This document shows, one piece after another, positions 8,594-15,056 of a DNA stretch of 18,153 bases. Every line of letters starts with the position of its first letter. The first letter of the stretch is position 1. The DNA is from an uncultured Oxalobacteraceae bacterium. Its GTDB lineage: Bacteria > Pseudomonadota > Gammaproteobacteria > Burkholderiales > Burkholderiaceae. Made by a program: the position numbers and the translations under genes. A model generated the notes under the pieces. The model saw only the letters and a list, made by a program, of their open reading frames with translations. It did not search any database and was not told the origin of the DNA. The DNA is taken from assembly GCA_946479705.1 (NCBI GenBank), contig CAMLHI010000015.1, positions 1 to 18,153 on the forward strand, given 5' to 3'.

Positions 8594-10423
8594 TCATTCC
8601 TGTTCAACCTGCGTGCCTGCGACTGGCTGCGCGGGTGCCTGCGGCTGGCCCTGGGCTTGCGCTTGAGCCTGGGCCTGTTGTTGTGCTTGTGCCTGTTGTT
8701 GTGCCTGCGCCTGTTGTTGCGCCACCACCTGCTGCTGATTGGCTTGCTGCAGCGCTGCAAACACTTCGTTGGTGGGACCGTACATGGCCGCGCTACCGTC
8801 GCGCAGCAGGAGAAGCTTGTTGGTCACACCCAGAATGCTGGTGCGGTGAGTGATCAGCACGATCGTCTTGCCGCGTTTGCGCAACTCCAGCACGGCTTGC
8901 GTAAGCGCCTGCTCGCCCACATCGTCCAGGTTCGAATTCGGCTCGTCGAGCACCAGCACGGCCGGATCGCCATACATGGCGCGCGCCAGACCCAGACGCT
9001 GCTTCTGGCCGCCGGACAAGCCGGCGCCACCGTCGCCCAGCCTGGTGTCGTAGCCGCTGGGCATGTGCAGAATCATGTCGTGCACCCCTGCCCGCTTTGC
9101 AGCCAGCACGACCTTTTCCGCGTCGATGTCCCCGAAGCGGGCGATGTTTTCGCTCACCGTGCCGGCGAACAGTTCGATGTCCTGGGGGAGATAGCCAATG
9201 TGCGGACCCAGTTCGGCCTTGTTCCAGTGATAGATGTCGGCGCCGTCCAGGCGCACCTTGCCGACCTGCGATGGCCACACGCCCACCAGCAGGCGGGCCA
9301 GGGTCGACTTGCCCGCGCCGCTGGGACCGATGATGCCGACGGCATCGCCGGGCGCGATGGCGAAACTCAGGTTGCGAATGACAGGGGCGGCAACGCCAGG
9401 TGGCGCGGCGCTGACTTCTTCCACCGACAGGCGGCCGGTCGGCGCGGGCAGGGCCATGCCCACCTGGCGCCGCGGATTGTCGCTGAGCAGCTTGTCGAGG
9501 CGGTCATAGGCGCTGCGCGTATTGCTGAACGACTTCCAGACGCCGATCACTTGCTGCACCGGCGCCAGGGCGCGGCCGACCAGGATCGACGCGGCAATCA
9601 TCATGCCCGGGGAAATCTTGCCTTCGATCGCCAGCAAGGCGCCGAATCCGAGCACCAGCGATTGCAAGGACACCTGAACGAACTTGGTGACGGCGCCGAC
9701 GATGCCGGCTTTCTCGCTGGCCTCCGCCTGCAGTTTCAGAAACTGCCCGTGCAGCTTGAACCAACGGCCCATGAGGCTGGGCAGCATGCCCATCGACTCG
9801 ATGACCTCGGCATTGCGCAAATTGTTCGTCGCCAGGGTGCCGGCCATGATGGACATGGTGCTGGCTTCGCCCAGCGGCTTTTTCGACACGTTTTCATTCA
9901 CATACGCCAGGATCACCAGAACGATCGTGCCGCCGAGTGCAAACAGGCCGAGACTGGGTTCGAAGAAAAAGATCACGATCAGGTAGACCGGGAACCAGGG
10001 CGCGTCGAAGAAGGCAAACAACGCGTTACCCGTGAGGAACTGGCGCAGATTGGTCAGGTCGCTCAGCGCCTGGCCGGCATTGCCGCCCGCCCGCTTGAGG
10101 TTCTGTTCGAACGCCGCGGTATAGACGCGCTGATTGAGCTCCATGTCGAAACGCGCGCCGACCCGCACCAGCACGAAGCTGCGGATCAGTTCAAGGCCGG
10201 ACATGAGCAGGTAGGCGCCGAGCATCATCAGGGTCAGCATCAGCAGGGTGATCTCATTGCGGCTGGCGAGCACACGGTCGTACACCTGCAGCATGTAGAT
10301 CGACGGCACCAGCATCAGCAAATTCGACACGGCACTGAACGTCCCCACGGTAAAAAAGGTGCGCTTGAACGTCAGCAGCACCTGATCGATTTCATTGCGT
10401 GGCTTGGTAAGGTTGGTTTTCAT
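8594..10423 (-). CDS. type I secretion ABC transporter, permease fused to ATPase (PrtD/RsaD class)
   Basis: Inner-membrane ABC transporter that recognises the C-terminal signal of its substrate and powers one-step export. It starts directly with the membrane domain (about residues 20-300, several long hydrophobic helices). There is no N-terminal C39 peptidase or C39-like domain, as in the PrtD/AprD class serving RTX and S-layer proteins. The ATPase follows: Walker A GPSGAGKST (Lys372), Q-loop YLPQDIELF, signature LSGGQKQRLGLARA, Walker B VLVLDEPNSNLD and H-loop ITHRTS. The last 55 residues or so are an unusual Gln/Ala tail absent from the family core. A TTG at 10435 is in frame, but the ATG at 10423 gives the normal N-terminus (MKTNLTKPRNE). 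No strong Shine-Dalgarno is visible. A CRP-like site lies 100 bases upstream. Confidence 0.93.
   Translation of the reverse strand: MKTNLTKPRNEIDQVLLTFKRTFFTVGTFSAVSNLLMLVPSIYMLQVYDRVLASRNEITLLMLTLMMLGAYLLMSGLELIRSFVLVRVGARFDMELNQRVYTAAFEQNLKRAGGNAGQALSDLTNLRQFLTGNALFAFFDAPWFPVYLIVIFFFEPSLGLFALGGTIVLVILAYVNENVSKKPLGEASTMSIMAGTLATNNLRNAEVIESMGMLPSLMGRWFKLHGQFLKLQAEASEKAGIVGAVTKFVQVSLQSLVLGFGALLAIEGKISPGMMIAASILVGRALAPVQQVIGVWKSFSNTRSAYDRLDKLLSDNPRRQVGMALPAPTGRLSVEEVSAAPPGVAAPVIRNLSFAIAPGDAVGIIGPSGAGKSTLARLLVGVWPSQVGKVRLDGADIYHWNKAELGPHIGYLPQDIELFAGTVSENIARFGDIDAEKVVLAAKRAGVHDMILHMPSGYDTRLGDGGAGLSGGQKQRLGLARAMYGDPAVLVLDEPNSNLDDVGEQALTQAVLELRKRGKTIVLITHRTSILGVTNKLLLLRDGSAAMYGPTNEVFAALQQANQQQVVAQQQAQAQQQAQAQQQAQAQAQAQGQPQAPAQPVAGTQVEQE
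8641..8740 (-). repeat. low-complexity Gln/Ala-coding tandem repeat at the ABC transporter C-terminus
   Basis: On the minus strand this stretch is an imperfect array of CAG/CAA and GCN codons giving repeated QQQAQA units. Units of 6 and 18 bases are visible. Changes in unit number that are multiples of three would lengthen or shorten the cytoplasmic tail without breaking the frame. The tail lies after the last conserved ATPase motif. Confidence 0.8.
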
Positions 10424-10497
10424 TAATTTTTGCAAGTTGTGCAGAAGTCAGGCAGGTCGGCTGCCGCGCCGGCAATGGTTTCATTCCAGGAGGCTAG

Positions 10498-10503
10498 ATT
10501 ATC
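10498..10503 (-). promoter_or_regulatory. candidate -10 (GATAAT) of the type I secretion operon
   Basis: Minus-strand GATAAT matches TATAAT at five of six positions. Start of transcription would fall near 10491, which places the centre of the CRP-like site at about -40. No good -35 is needed in such an arrangement. The leader to the ATG at 10423 would be about 68 bases. Confidence 0.55.
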
Positions 10504-10522
10504 GCTCAGAAATGGCAAAAAA

Positions 10523-10538
10523 TGTGATGCGGATCACA
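10523..10538 (-). promoter_or_regulatory. CRP (cAMP receptor protein) binding site upstream of the secretion operon
   Basis: TGTGATGCGGATCACA has both perfect half-sites TGTGA and TCACA with six bases between. It also carries the extra T and A of the fuller consensus TGTGAT-N4-ATCACA. A runs of six flank it on both sides. Its centre lies about 40 bp from the predicted start of transcription, as for a class II CRP-activated promoter. It is one of three such sites in the window. Confidence 0.78.
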
Positions 10539-10748
10539 AAAAAATGCGGCTGGCGCACGCTTCCGGTAACTATGGGGGATAAATATACGCGTTCGCGACG
10601 GCTGTGGTCGTACGATTTCGCTGCGCGCAAGCCATGCTGTCTGCCGCATGCCTGGCGCCTGTCGGCGACTGAATCGGTGATCTCACGCAAATTCGAGGTC
10701 GCGCGGGAAGGACAGCGGCACTACTGGATGAGTTCGGTAAGCGGGATG

Positions 10749-10777
10749 AAAAAAGCCAGGCCTCGCGGCCTGGCTTT
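10749..10777 (-). terminator. rho-independent terminator of the RTX surface-protein gene
   Basis: A perfect 11-bp stem (AAAGCCAGGCC with GGCCTGGCTTT) around a four-base loop. Read on the minus strand it ends in six T residues. It lies about 60 bases after the stop of the RTX gene and about 210 bases before the predicted transcription start of the secretion operon. The two units are thus separate, although read-through could add to secretion gene expression. Confidence 0.85.
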
Positions 10778-10800
10778 CGGGTGACAAGATACTGTCGCCT

Positions 10801-10831
10801 TGAGGGGCGCGCTAACAGCCGCGCGCCCTCA
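10801..10831 (-). repeat. GC-rich inverted repeat just after the RTX gene stop
   Basis: TGAGGG-GCGCGC pairs with GCGCGC-CCTCA apart from one bulged G, with an eight-base loop. No T run follows, so it is not a classical terminator by itself. It may protect the 3' end of the mRNA or act together with the terminator that follows it in the transcript. Confidence 0.5.
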
Positions 10832-10838
10832 TGGCTAA

Positions 10839-13800
10839 TTACGCCAGCGTGATGAGGTGGGTGCTGGTGGTGGTTGCGTTCGACAGGTCGACCGTACCAA
10901 CCAGTTGCACCACGGTGTCAACGCCGTCCTGGAAGGTCATGCCGTTGCTGTGATCAACCACGATGTAGGTGTTGCCATCGGTGAACTGGAACCACTTGAT
11001 GACCGAAGTGGCAGCGCCGGTGTTGCCAGCGGTCGCCGCATCGAGGTAGTTAGCAAAGCTGCTTGCCGCACCCAGGGTCAGCTTGGCACCCAGCTTGGCG
11101 GTGCCGGTGATCCCCGCGTCGTTAGCCGAAATTGCCGAGAAGTCCAGCATGTCGCCACCACCGATGCTGCTGATCGCAGCGTAGAAGCCAGCTGCCTTCG
11201 GAGCCGCATCGAACACTACCTTGTCGTTGCCAGCACCGAGGTCGATCTTGTTCAAGCCAGCCGACAGACCCAGGTGAATGACGTCGTCGCCTGCGCCGGC
11301 CATGATCGTGTTCGAACCGGTCGTGACGGTGATGGTGTCGTTACCGGCACCGCCGTCGATGGTGTTGTTGCCGGTGGTGACGGTCACGATGTCGTTGCCA
11401 TCGCCCAGGGAGACGGTGTTGTTGCCGCTGCCCAGAGTGACTGTGTCGTTGCCATCGCCCGCGGTGACGGTGTTGTTGCCGTTGTTCATAGTGACGATGT
11501 CATTGCCAGCGCCGGTGGTAACCACGTTAGCTTGATCGTTGGCCACGGTGACGGTGTCATTGCCGGCACCGGTGTTGATGGTGACGGCCTTCGTTGCCAA
11601 CGTGGCGGTGATCATGTCGTCGCCTGCGCCGGTGCTGATGGTTGCCTCGGCAGCCAGTGCGCCGGTGGTCAGGGTCACTGCGCCTGCTGCGCCGCTGCCG
11701 GTTACGCCGCTGGCATCGAACGAGGTCAGCGTAGTAGCGGTCAGGCCGGTCAAGTCGATACCGACGTTACCGGCGACGGTCACGGTTTTGACCGCGGTCG
11801 CAATGATTGGCGCAACGAAGCTGGACAGAGCGCCAGTGTCGGTGTCGGCGGTGGTGATAGCGATGGTTTCAACGCCAGCCGCGGTGATGGCGGCAGTGTT
11901 GCTGAAACCAGCGGCAGCCGAAAACACCAGGTTCAGCTTGTCGGCATTACCGCCAGCATCGGCCAGGGAAATGCTCGAGCCCGTTTGGACGGCACCGTTC
12001 AGTTCCAGGGTCGAATTCGCGGCGGCGTTGGTCAGAGCGAAACCACCCGTTGGCGCCGGAATACCTTTGGTCGTCTCGGTGCTCGAAGCGAAGCTGAAAC
12101 CGGTAGCAGCAGGATCGGTAAGCGCCGGGAAGGTGGCAACATCGCCAGCTGCGCCGGTGTAGGTGACAACAACGTTATTGCCCGATGCCGAGACCGATGC
12201 GATGGTCGGATTGGCAGCAATGATGGCAGCCGATTGGGCAGCGATCGCGGTCGCGACGCTTCCTGCGCTCTGACCACCGGTCACTCCGACGCTCACGCCT
12301 GCGAAGGTGATATTACCCGAATTGGTGTCGCCTATCGTGGTTGTCCCCACGGCCAGGGTCGCTACGCCGGTTGCGGCGGTGTTTGCATTGGTCTGGATGT
12401 TAGCGACGTCGCCAGCAACGCCGTTGTAGGTAACCGTCACAACGCCAGCGGAAGACGTTACGGAAGCGATGGTGTTATTCTGAGCCTTGATAGCGGCTTC
12501 GGCGAGGACGATCGCTGAAGCGATTTGCGTGGCGGTTTCGGTACCAGCCAGGTTGATCACGACGTTACCAACAATAATGCTGCCGGCGCCGGTTGCAGTG
12601 CCGCTGACGGTGATCGTCTGTACTTCAGACACGGCTGCTGGAACAGCATTCAGGGCAATCGTTTGAACTTCTGGAGTTGCAGCAGCAACCGCGCCAGCGC
12701 CAGCCGACTTGATGTAGCTGATGTTGTCCAGATTAGCCAGGTTGATCGTGGCGATGCCGGTACCTACAGCGTCGATCGACAGTTTCTGGAAGTTGGAAAT
12801 CGCTTTCGAGAAGACGTCGTCCGTGGTCCGCGCTGCAGCTTGAACTGCAGTCATGACCAAGGTGTTCATGCCTGCACCACCGTCGATCGAGCCGCCGTTG
12901 CCAATGGCTCCGGATACGGTCACGACGTCGTCGCCGGCACCGGTGTTGATCGCCTTGGCATTGTTTGCTTCAACGGTGATGGTGTCCACGCCGCTTGCGC
13001 CGGTGTAAGCCTGGCCAGCCTGAATGATCGAGGAAACGGTCAGGTTAGCATTCAGGCCCGATGCGTTGATCGTGTCCAGCGTGCTGTCGAGGTTACGGGC
13101 CAGGGTCAGTGCCTTGTCGCCGGTGATGGTCAGGCTGGTGGCGGCGTCGGTGTGCAGACTCAGGTCAGTTGCAGCGCCGGTCACTGCCAGGGCAACGCCG
13201 GTAGCAGCATCATCGGTCACGCCTGCGCCAGCCGTCGCGCCATTGGCGTTGATGGTCAGAACGCGGGTGCCAGCATCAGAACCGCTAACGGTAACGACCG
13301 AGCTGATCTTGGTGACGTTCAGGGTGGTCAGCGCTTTAGCAGTTACGCCCAGGGTTGCGGCGGTATTCGCAACGGTAACGGTCTTCAGGGCGTCCGAGTT
13401 GACGGTCGAAGCGGCAGTGAAACCGCTCAGCGACACGGTAGCGATGGTGTCGGCTTCGCCGCCGGCATCGCTGATGTCGATTGCGTGGCCGCCGGTGATC
13501 GTCACCGAGGTCGCAGCGTCGCCGCCAACCACGTGGATGTCATCCGCAGCGACAGTGCCGGTCCTGATCGTCACAGCCTTGCCGCCATTGACGGTCAAGG
13601 CAGCGCCGCCAGAGGTGGTGAGGGTCACGTCGGCGGCGCCGGCGGTGATGGTGTTGGCAGCGGTGATCGCGCCCAGGTTGATGTTTGCCGATTGCAGGCC
13701 GGTGAAGCCGCTCAGGTTAGCAGCGCCCAAAGCCAGACCTTGGGGCATTGCAGTTGCGGTGATGATCAGCTTTTCAACGTTGGTGACCGACGATGGCAGG

Positions 13801-14600
13801 GTCAGGTCGATGGCAGTTGCAGTACCGGCAACGTTCACACCAGAAATGTTCAGGGTGTCGATACCGTTGCCGCCATTGATGGTGTCGAGTGCCGACAGGG
13901 TCTGGGCGTTGGCGTTGAACACGTCATTGCTGATGCCGCCGGTCAGCGTATCGACGCCAACGGTCAGTGCGGTGGTGGTGGTCGGAACTGCCGCGGCGAC
14001 CAGGTCTACCAGGGTCGAGGCGATCGTTGCGTTGAATGCGCTGACGTTGGTCAGGTCGCTCACGCTTTGCAGCATGGTGCGCGCGGTGCCGGCGGCGGTG
14101 GCGCCCTTGTAAGCCATCAGCGTTTCAGCGCTGTCGATGGCATGGGTGAAGTTGGAAGCTACGGCAACTTTGGCGTTGATGACGGCTTGGTCGATTGCAG
14201 CCTGGGTTGGGTCGGTGGTGTTGGCGAAGGCGCCAGCCATGATTTTCATGGCGGCTTCAGCCTTGGTCACGCGGCCCGAGGTGATTTCCGCATTCCAGTA
14301 GTTCAGACCTGCGAACTTGGCTGGACGGCCGAGCACGTTCAGGAAAACCGAGTTCACGAAGGTGTCGACGTCACCCGAAGCGTACAGCTTGGCCGACTCG
14401 GTGCTGGCGCCGAAGCCATCGACCAGGCCTTTGATGGCCGCGTTGGTCTTGTATGCTGCGCTCAGTTCAACGACGCCGGTCGGGGCACCTGCGTCGCTCA
14501 GTGCCTGTGCGAATGCCTCCAGGCCGCGCGGGTCGGCTGGACGGCCGAAGTACGAGATGTAAAGCTGTTGGGTGACGACATAGTAATCTGCTGCAGCCAT
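10839..14600 (-). CDS. large DUF4214/RTX calcium-binding surface protein, putative S-layer or adhesin, type I secreted
   Basis: Probable substrate of the adjacent secretion system. It has 1253 residues, no signal peptide and no cysteine, as expected for export in one step. Residues 1 to about 200 are a helical DUF4214-like region, with YFGRPADPRGLEAF near 18 and LGRPAKFAGLNYW near 90. A long Thr/Ala/Val/Gly-rich beta body follows, with hints of beta-helix turns. Two copies of a repeat of about 88 residues lie at about 669-846. Eight RTX nonapeptides of type GGAGNDTIT lie at about 990-1130. The C-terminal 120 residues, with FTDGNTYIVVDHSNG and a hydrophobic end (LITLA), should carry the export signal. 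Calcium in the medium would fold the RTX part outside the cell. AAGGA seven bases before the ATG is a good ribosome binding site. S-layer and adhesin cannot be told apart by sequence alone. Confidence 0.88.
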   Translation of the reverse strand: MAAADYYVVTQQLYISYFGRPADPRGLEAFAQALSDAGAPTGVVELSAAYKTNAAIKGLVDGFGASTESAKLYASGDVDTFVNSVFLNVLGRPAKFAGLNYWNAEITSGRVTKAEAAMKIMAGAFANTTDPTQAAIDQAVINAKVAVASNFTHAIDSAETLMAYKGATAAGTARTMLQSVSDLTNVSAFNATIASTLVDLVAAAVPTTTTALTVGVDTLTGGISNDVFNANAQTLSALDTINGGNGIDTLNISGVNVAGTATAIDLTLPSSVTNVEKLIITATAMPQGLALGAANLSGFTGLQSANINLGAITAANTITAGAADVTLTTSGGAALTVNGGKAVTIRTGTVAADDIHVVGGDAATSVTITGGHAIDISDAGGEADTIATVSLSGFTAASTVNSDALKTVTVANTAATLGVTAKALTTLNVTKISSVVTVSGSDAGTRVLTINANGATAGAGVTDDAATGVALAVTGAATDLSLHTDAATSLTITGDKALTLARNLDSTLDTINASGLNANLTVSSIIQAGQAYTGASGVDTITVEANNAKAINTGAGDDVVTVSGAIGNGGSIDGGAGMNTLVMTAVQAAARTTDDVFSKAISNFQKLSIDAVGTGIATINLANLDNISYIKSAGAGAVAAATPEVQTIALNAVPAAVSEVQTITVSGTATGAGSIIVGNVVINLAGTETATQIASAIVLAEAAIKAQNNTIASVTSSAGVVTVTYNGVAGDVANIQTNANTAATGVATLAVGTTTIGDTNSGNITFAGVSVGVTGGQSAGSVATAIAAQSAAIIAANPTIASVSASGNNVVVTYTGAAGDVATFPALTDPAATGFSFASSTETTKGIPAPTGGFALTNAAANSTLELNGAVQTGSSISLADAGGNADKLNLVFSAAAGFSNTAAITAAGVETIAITTADTDTGALSSFVAPIIATAVKTVTVAGNVGIDLTGLTATTLTSFDASGVTGSGAAGAVTLTTGALAAEATISTGAGDDMITATLATKAVTINTGAGNDTVTVANDQANVVTTGAGNDIVTMNNGNNTVTAGDGNDTVTLGSGNNTVSLGDGNDIVTVTTGNNTIDGGAGNDTITVTTGSNTIMAGAGDDVIHLGLSAGLNKIDLGAGNDKVVFDAAPKAAGFYAAISSIGGGDMLDFSAISANDAGITGTAKLGAKLTLGAASSFANYLDAATAGNTGAATSVIKWFQFTDGNTYIVVDHSNGMTFQDGVDTVVQLVGTVDLSNATTTSTHLITLA
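11211..11633 (-). repeat. RTX nonapeptide repeat block (Ca2+-binding beta-roll)
   Basis: Eight motifs are counted in order: TGAGDDMIT, TGAGNDTVT, TGAGNDIVT, AGDGNDTVT, LGDGNDIVT, GGAGNDTIT, AGAGDDVIH and LGAGNDKVV. Shorter NNTV turns lie between several of them. This is the hemolysin-type beta-roll that binds calcium and folds after secretion. Single isolated copies (GGNGIDTLN, TGAGDDVVT) also occur earlier in the protein. Confidence 0.9.
12063..12596 (-). repeat. two tandem copies of an ~88-residue domain inside the RTX protein
   Basis: Copy one (about residues 669-757) and copy two (about 758-846) share the same layout: an SI/NI-x-hydrophobic-G start, a GxxxAxxxAxxI helix, then NxTIASVxxSxxxVxVTYxGxAGDVA and an ATG-containing end. 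The copies are diverged, so the duplication is not recent. The fold looks like a small alpha/beta extracellular module. Confidence 0.75.
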
Positions 14601-14694
14601 GATTTTTCCTTAAGAAAAGAACATTACAAAATTTCGAATTTCCCACAAAGTCGCCGTCAGTCACTTTGCGCTCACGGCTTTCTGCAGAACTGGA

Positions 14695-14700
14695 TGTATA
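14695..14700 (-). promoter_or_regulatory. candidate -10 (TATACA) of the RTX surface-protein gene
   Basis: Minus-strand TATACA would start transcription near 14688 and give an AT-rich 5' leader of nearly 90 bases. The centre of the CRP-like site would then be about -43, close to the class II position. The -35 region (TTTTTG) is poor, which fits activator dependence. Confidence 0.5.
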
Positions 14701-14723
14701 TTGCCATAGCCCCACGCCAAAAA

Positions 14724-14739
14724 TGTGACGGCCATCACA
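14724..14739 (-). promoter_or_regulatory. CRP binding site upstream of the RTX surface-protein gene
   Basis: TGTGACGGCCATCACA on the plus strand has both perfect half-sites around a six-base spacer. Read on the minus strand it is TGTGATGGCCGTCACA, which differs at one base from the site before the FecR gene. It lies 124 bases before the ATG. The spacing to the candidate -10 suits a class II promoter. Confidence 0.78.
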
Positions 14740-14783
14740 ATACCAAAGCTTTTGTGGCGTTTCGCCGACTTTTTTAACAGTTA

Positions 14784-14815
14784 TTTGAAGGTGGGCCAAT
14801 ATGACCTCCTTCAAA
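14784..14815. repeat. inverted repeat upstream of the RTX promoter
   Basis: TTTGAAGG and CCTTCAAA form a perfect eight-base inverted repeat. Two further G-C pairs lie inside after one mismatch, around a ten-base centre. No T run follows, so it is not a terminator. It lies about 45 bp upstream of the CRP-like site and could be an operator for another regulator. Confidence 0.45.
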
Positions 14816-14995
14816 CATGGGCACAAACCTGCCGTTTTTTCGCCACCGAGCAATTTCCATGCATTATTGAAAGGTCGGCAAGAATGGCAAATTTGCGCAG
14901 GATTATATACTGGATGCGGCAAGCTTATGCAATCTCATCACGCTTGCAAAAAAATCGCGATTATTTCGGCGATATTAATTAAATAAGCAAATAAC

Positions 14996-15023
14996 AAAAA
15001 ACCGCCAACGCGGGCGGTTTTTT
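14996..15023 (-). terminator. rho-independent terminator of the FecR gene (bidirectional in form)
   Basis: AAAAAACCGCC pairs with GGCGGTTTTTT in a perfect 11-bp stem around a six-base loop. Read on the minus strand the hairpin ends in T6. It lies about 35 bases after the stop of the FecR gene and separates it from the RTX gene promoter. Confidence 0.88.
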
Positions 15024-15056
15024 GCATGGCCGCGAATGCGGCCGGGAGATAAGCGA

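Larger units (their letters stand above)
14601..15056. other. AT-rich intergenic region between the RTX gene and the FecR gene
   Basis: These 456 bases are clearly richer in A and T than the genes around them. They hold the RTX gene ribosome binding site, a candidate -10, a CRP-like site, an inverted repeat (14784-14815) and the terminator of the FecR gene (14996-15023). Between about 14816 and 14995 I see only AT-rich sequence without a gene or a clear motif. The AT bias could favour binding of an H-NS/MvaT-like silencer; that is inference. Confidence 0.7.

Noticed and set aside
8657..10426. Long plus-strand open frame (589 codons) opposite the ABC transporter gene
   Set aside because: It is antisense to an unmistakable ABC transporter. 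Its product is rich in Arg, His, Gln and Ala with no domain, as expected from the GC-rich opposite strand.
10395..10784. Plus-strand frame across the gap between the ABC and RTX genes, including an ATG at 10512
   Set aside because: It runs through the CRP-like site and the terminator stem. The AGGAGG upstream of 10512 is 18 bases away, too far, and the product has no recognisable feature.
10857..14777. Several long plus-strand open frames opposite the RTX gene (10857-12518, 12525-14777 and shorter ones)
   Set aside because: They arise from the repetitive GC-rich coding of the minus-strand protein. Their translations are Gly/Val/Asp low-complexity sequence, and the minus strand has clear domains and a ribosome binding site.
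14725..14982. Plus-strand 85-codon frame (or a 32-codon part from 14884) in the AT-rich gap, ending just before a terminator
   Set aside because: The longer version starts inside the CRP-like site with no ribosome binding site. The short version is too small to support from sequence alone, and stop-poor AT-rich DNA explains it.
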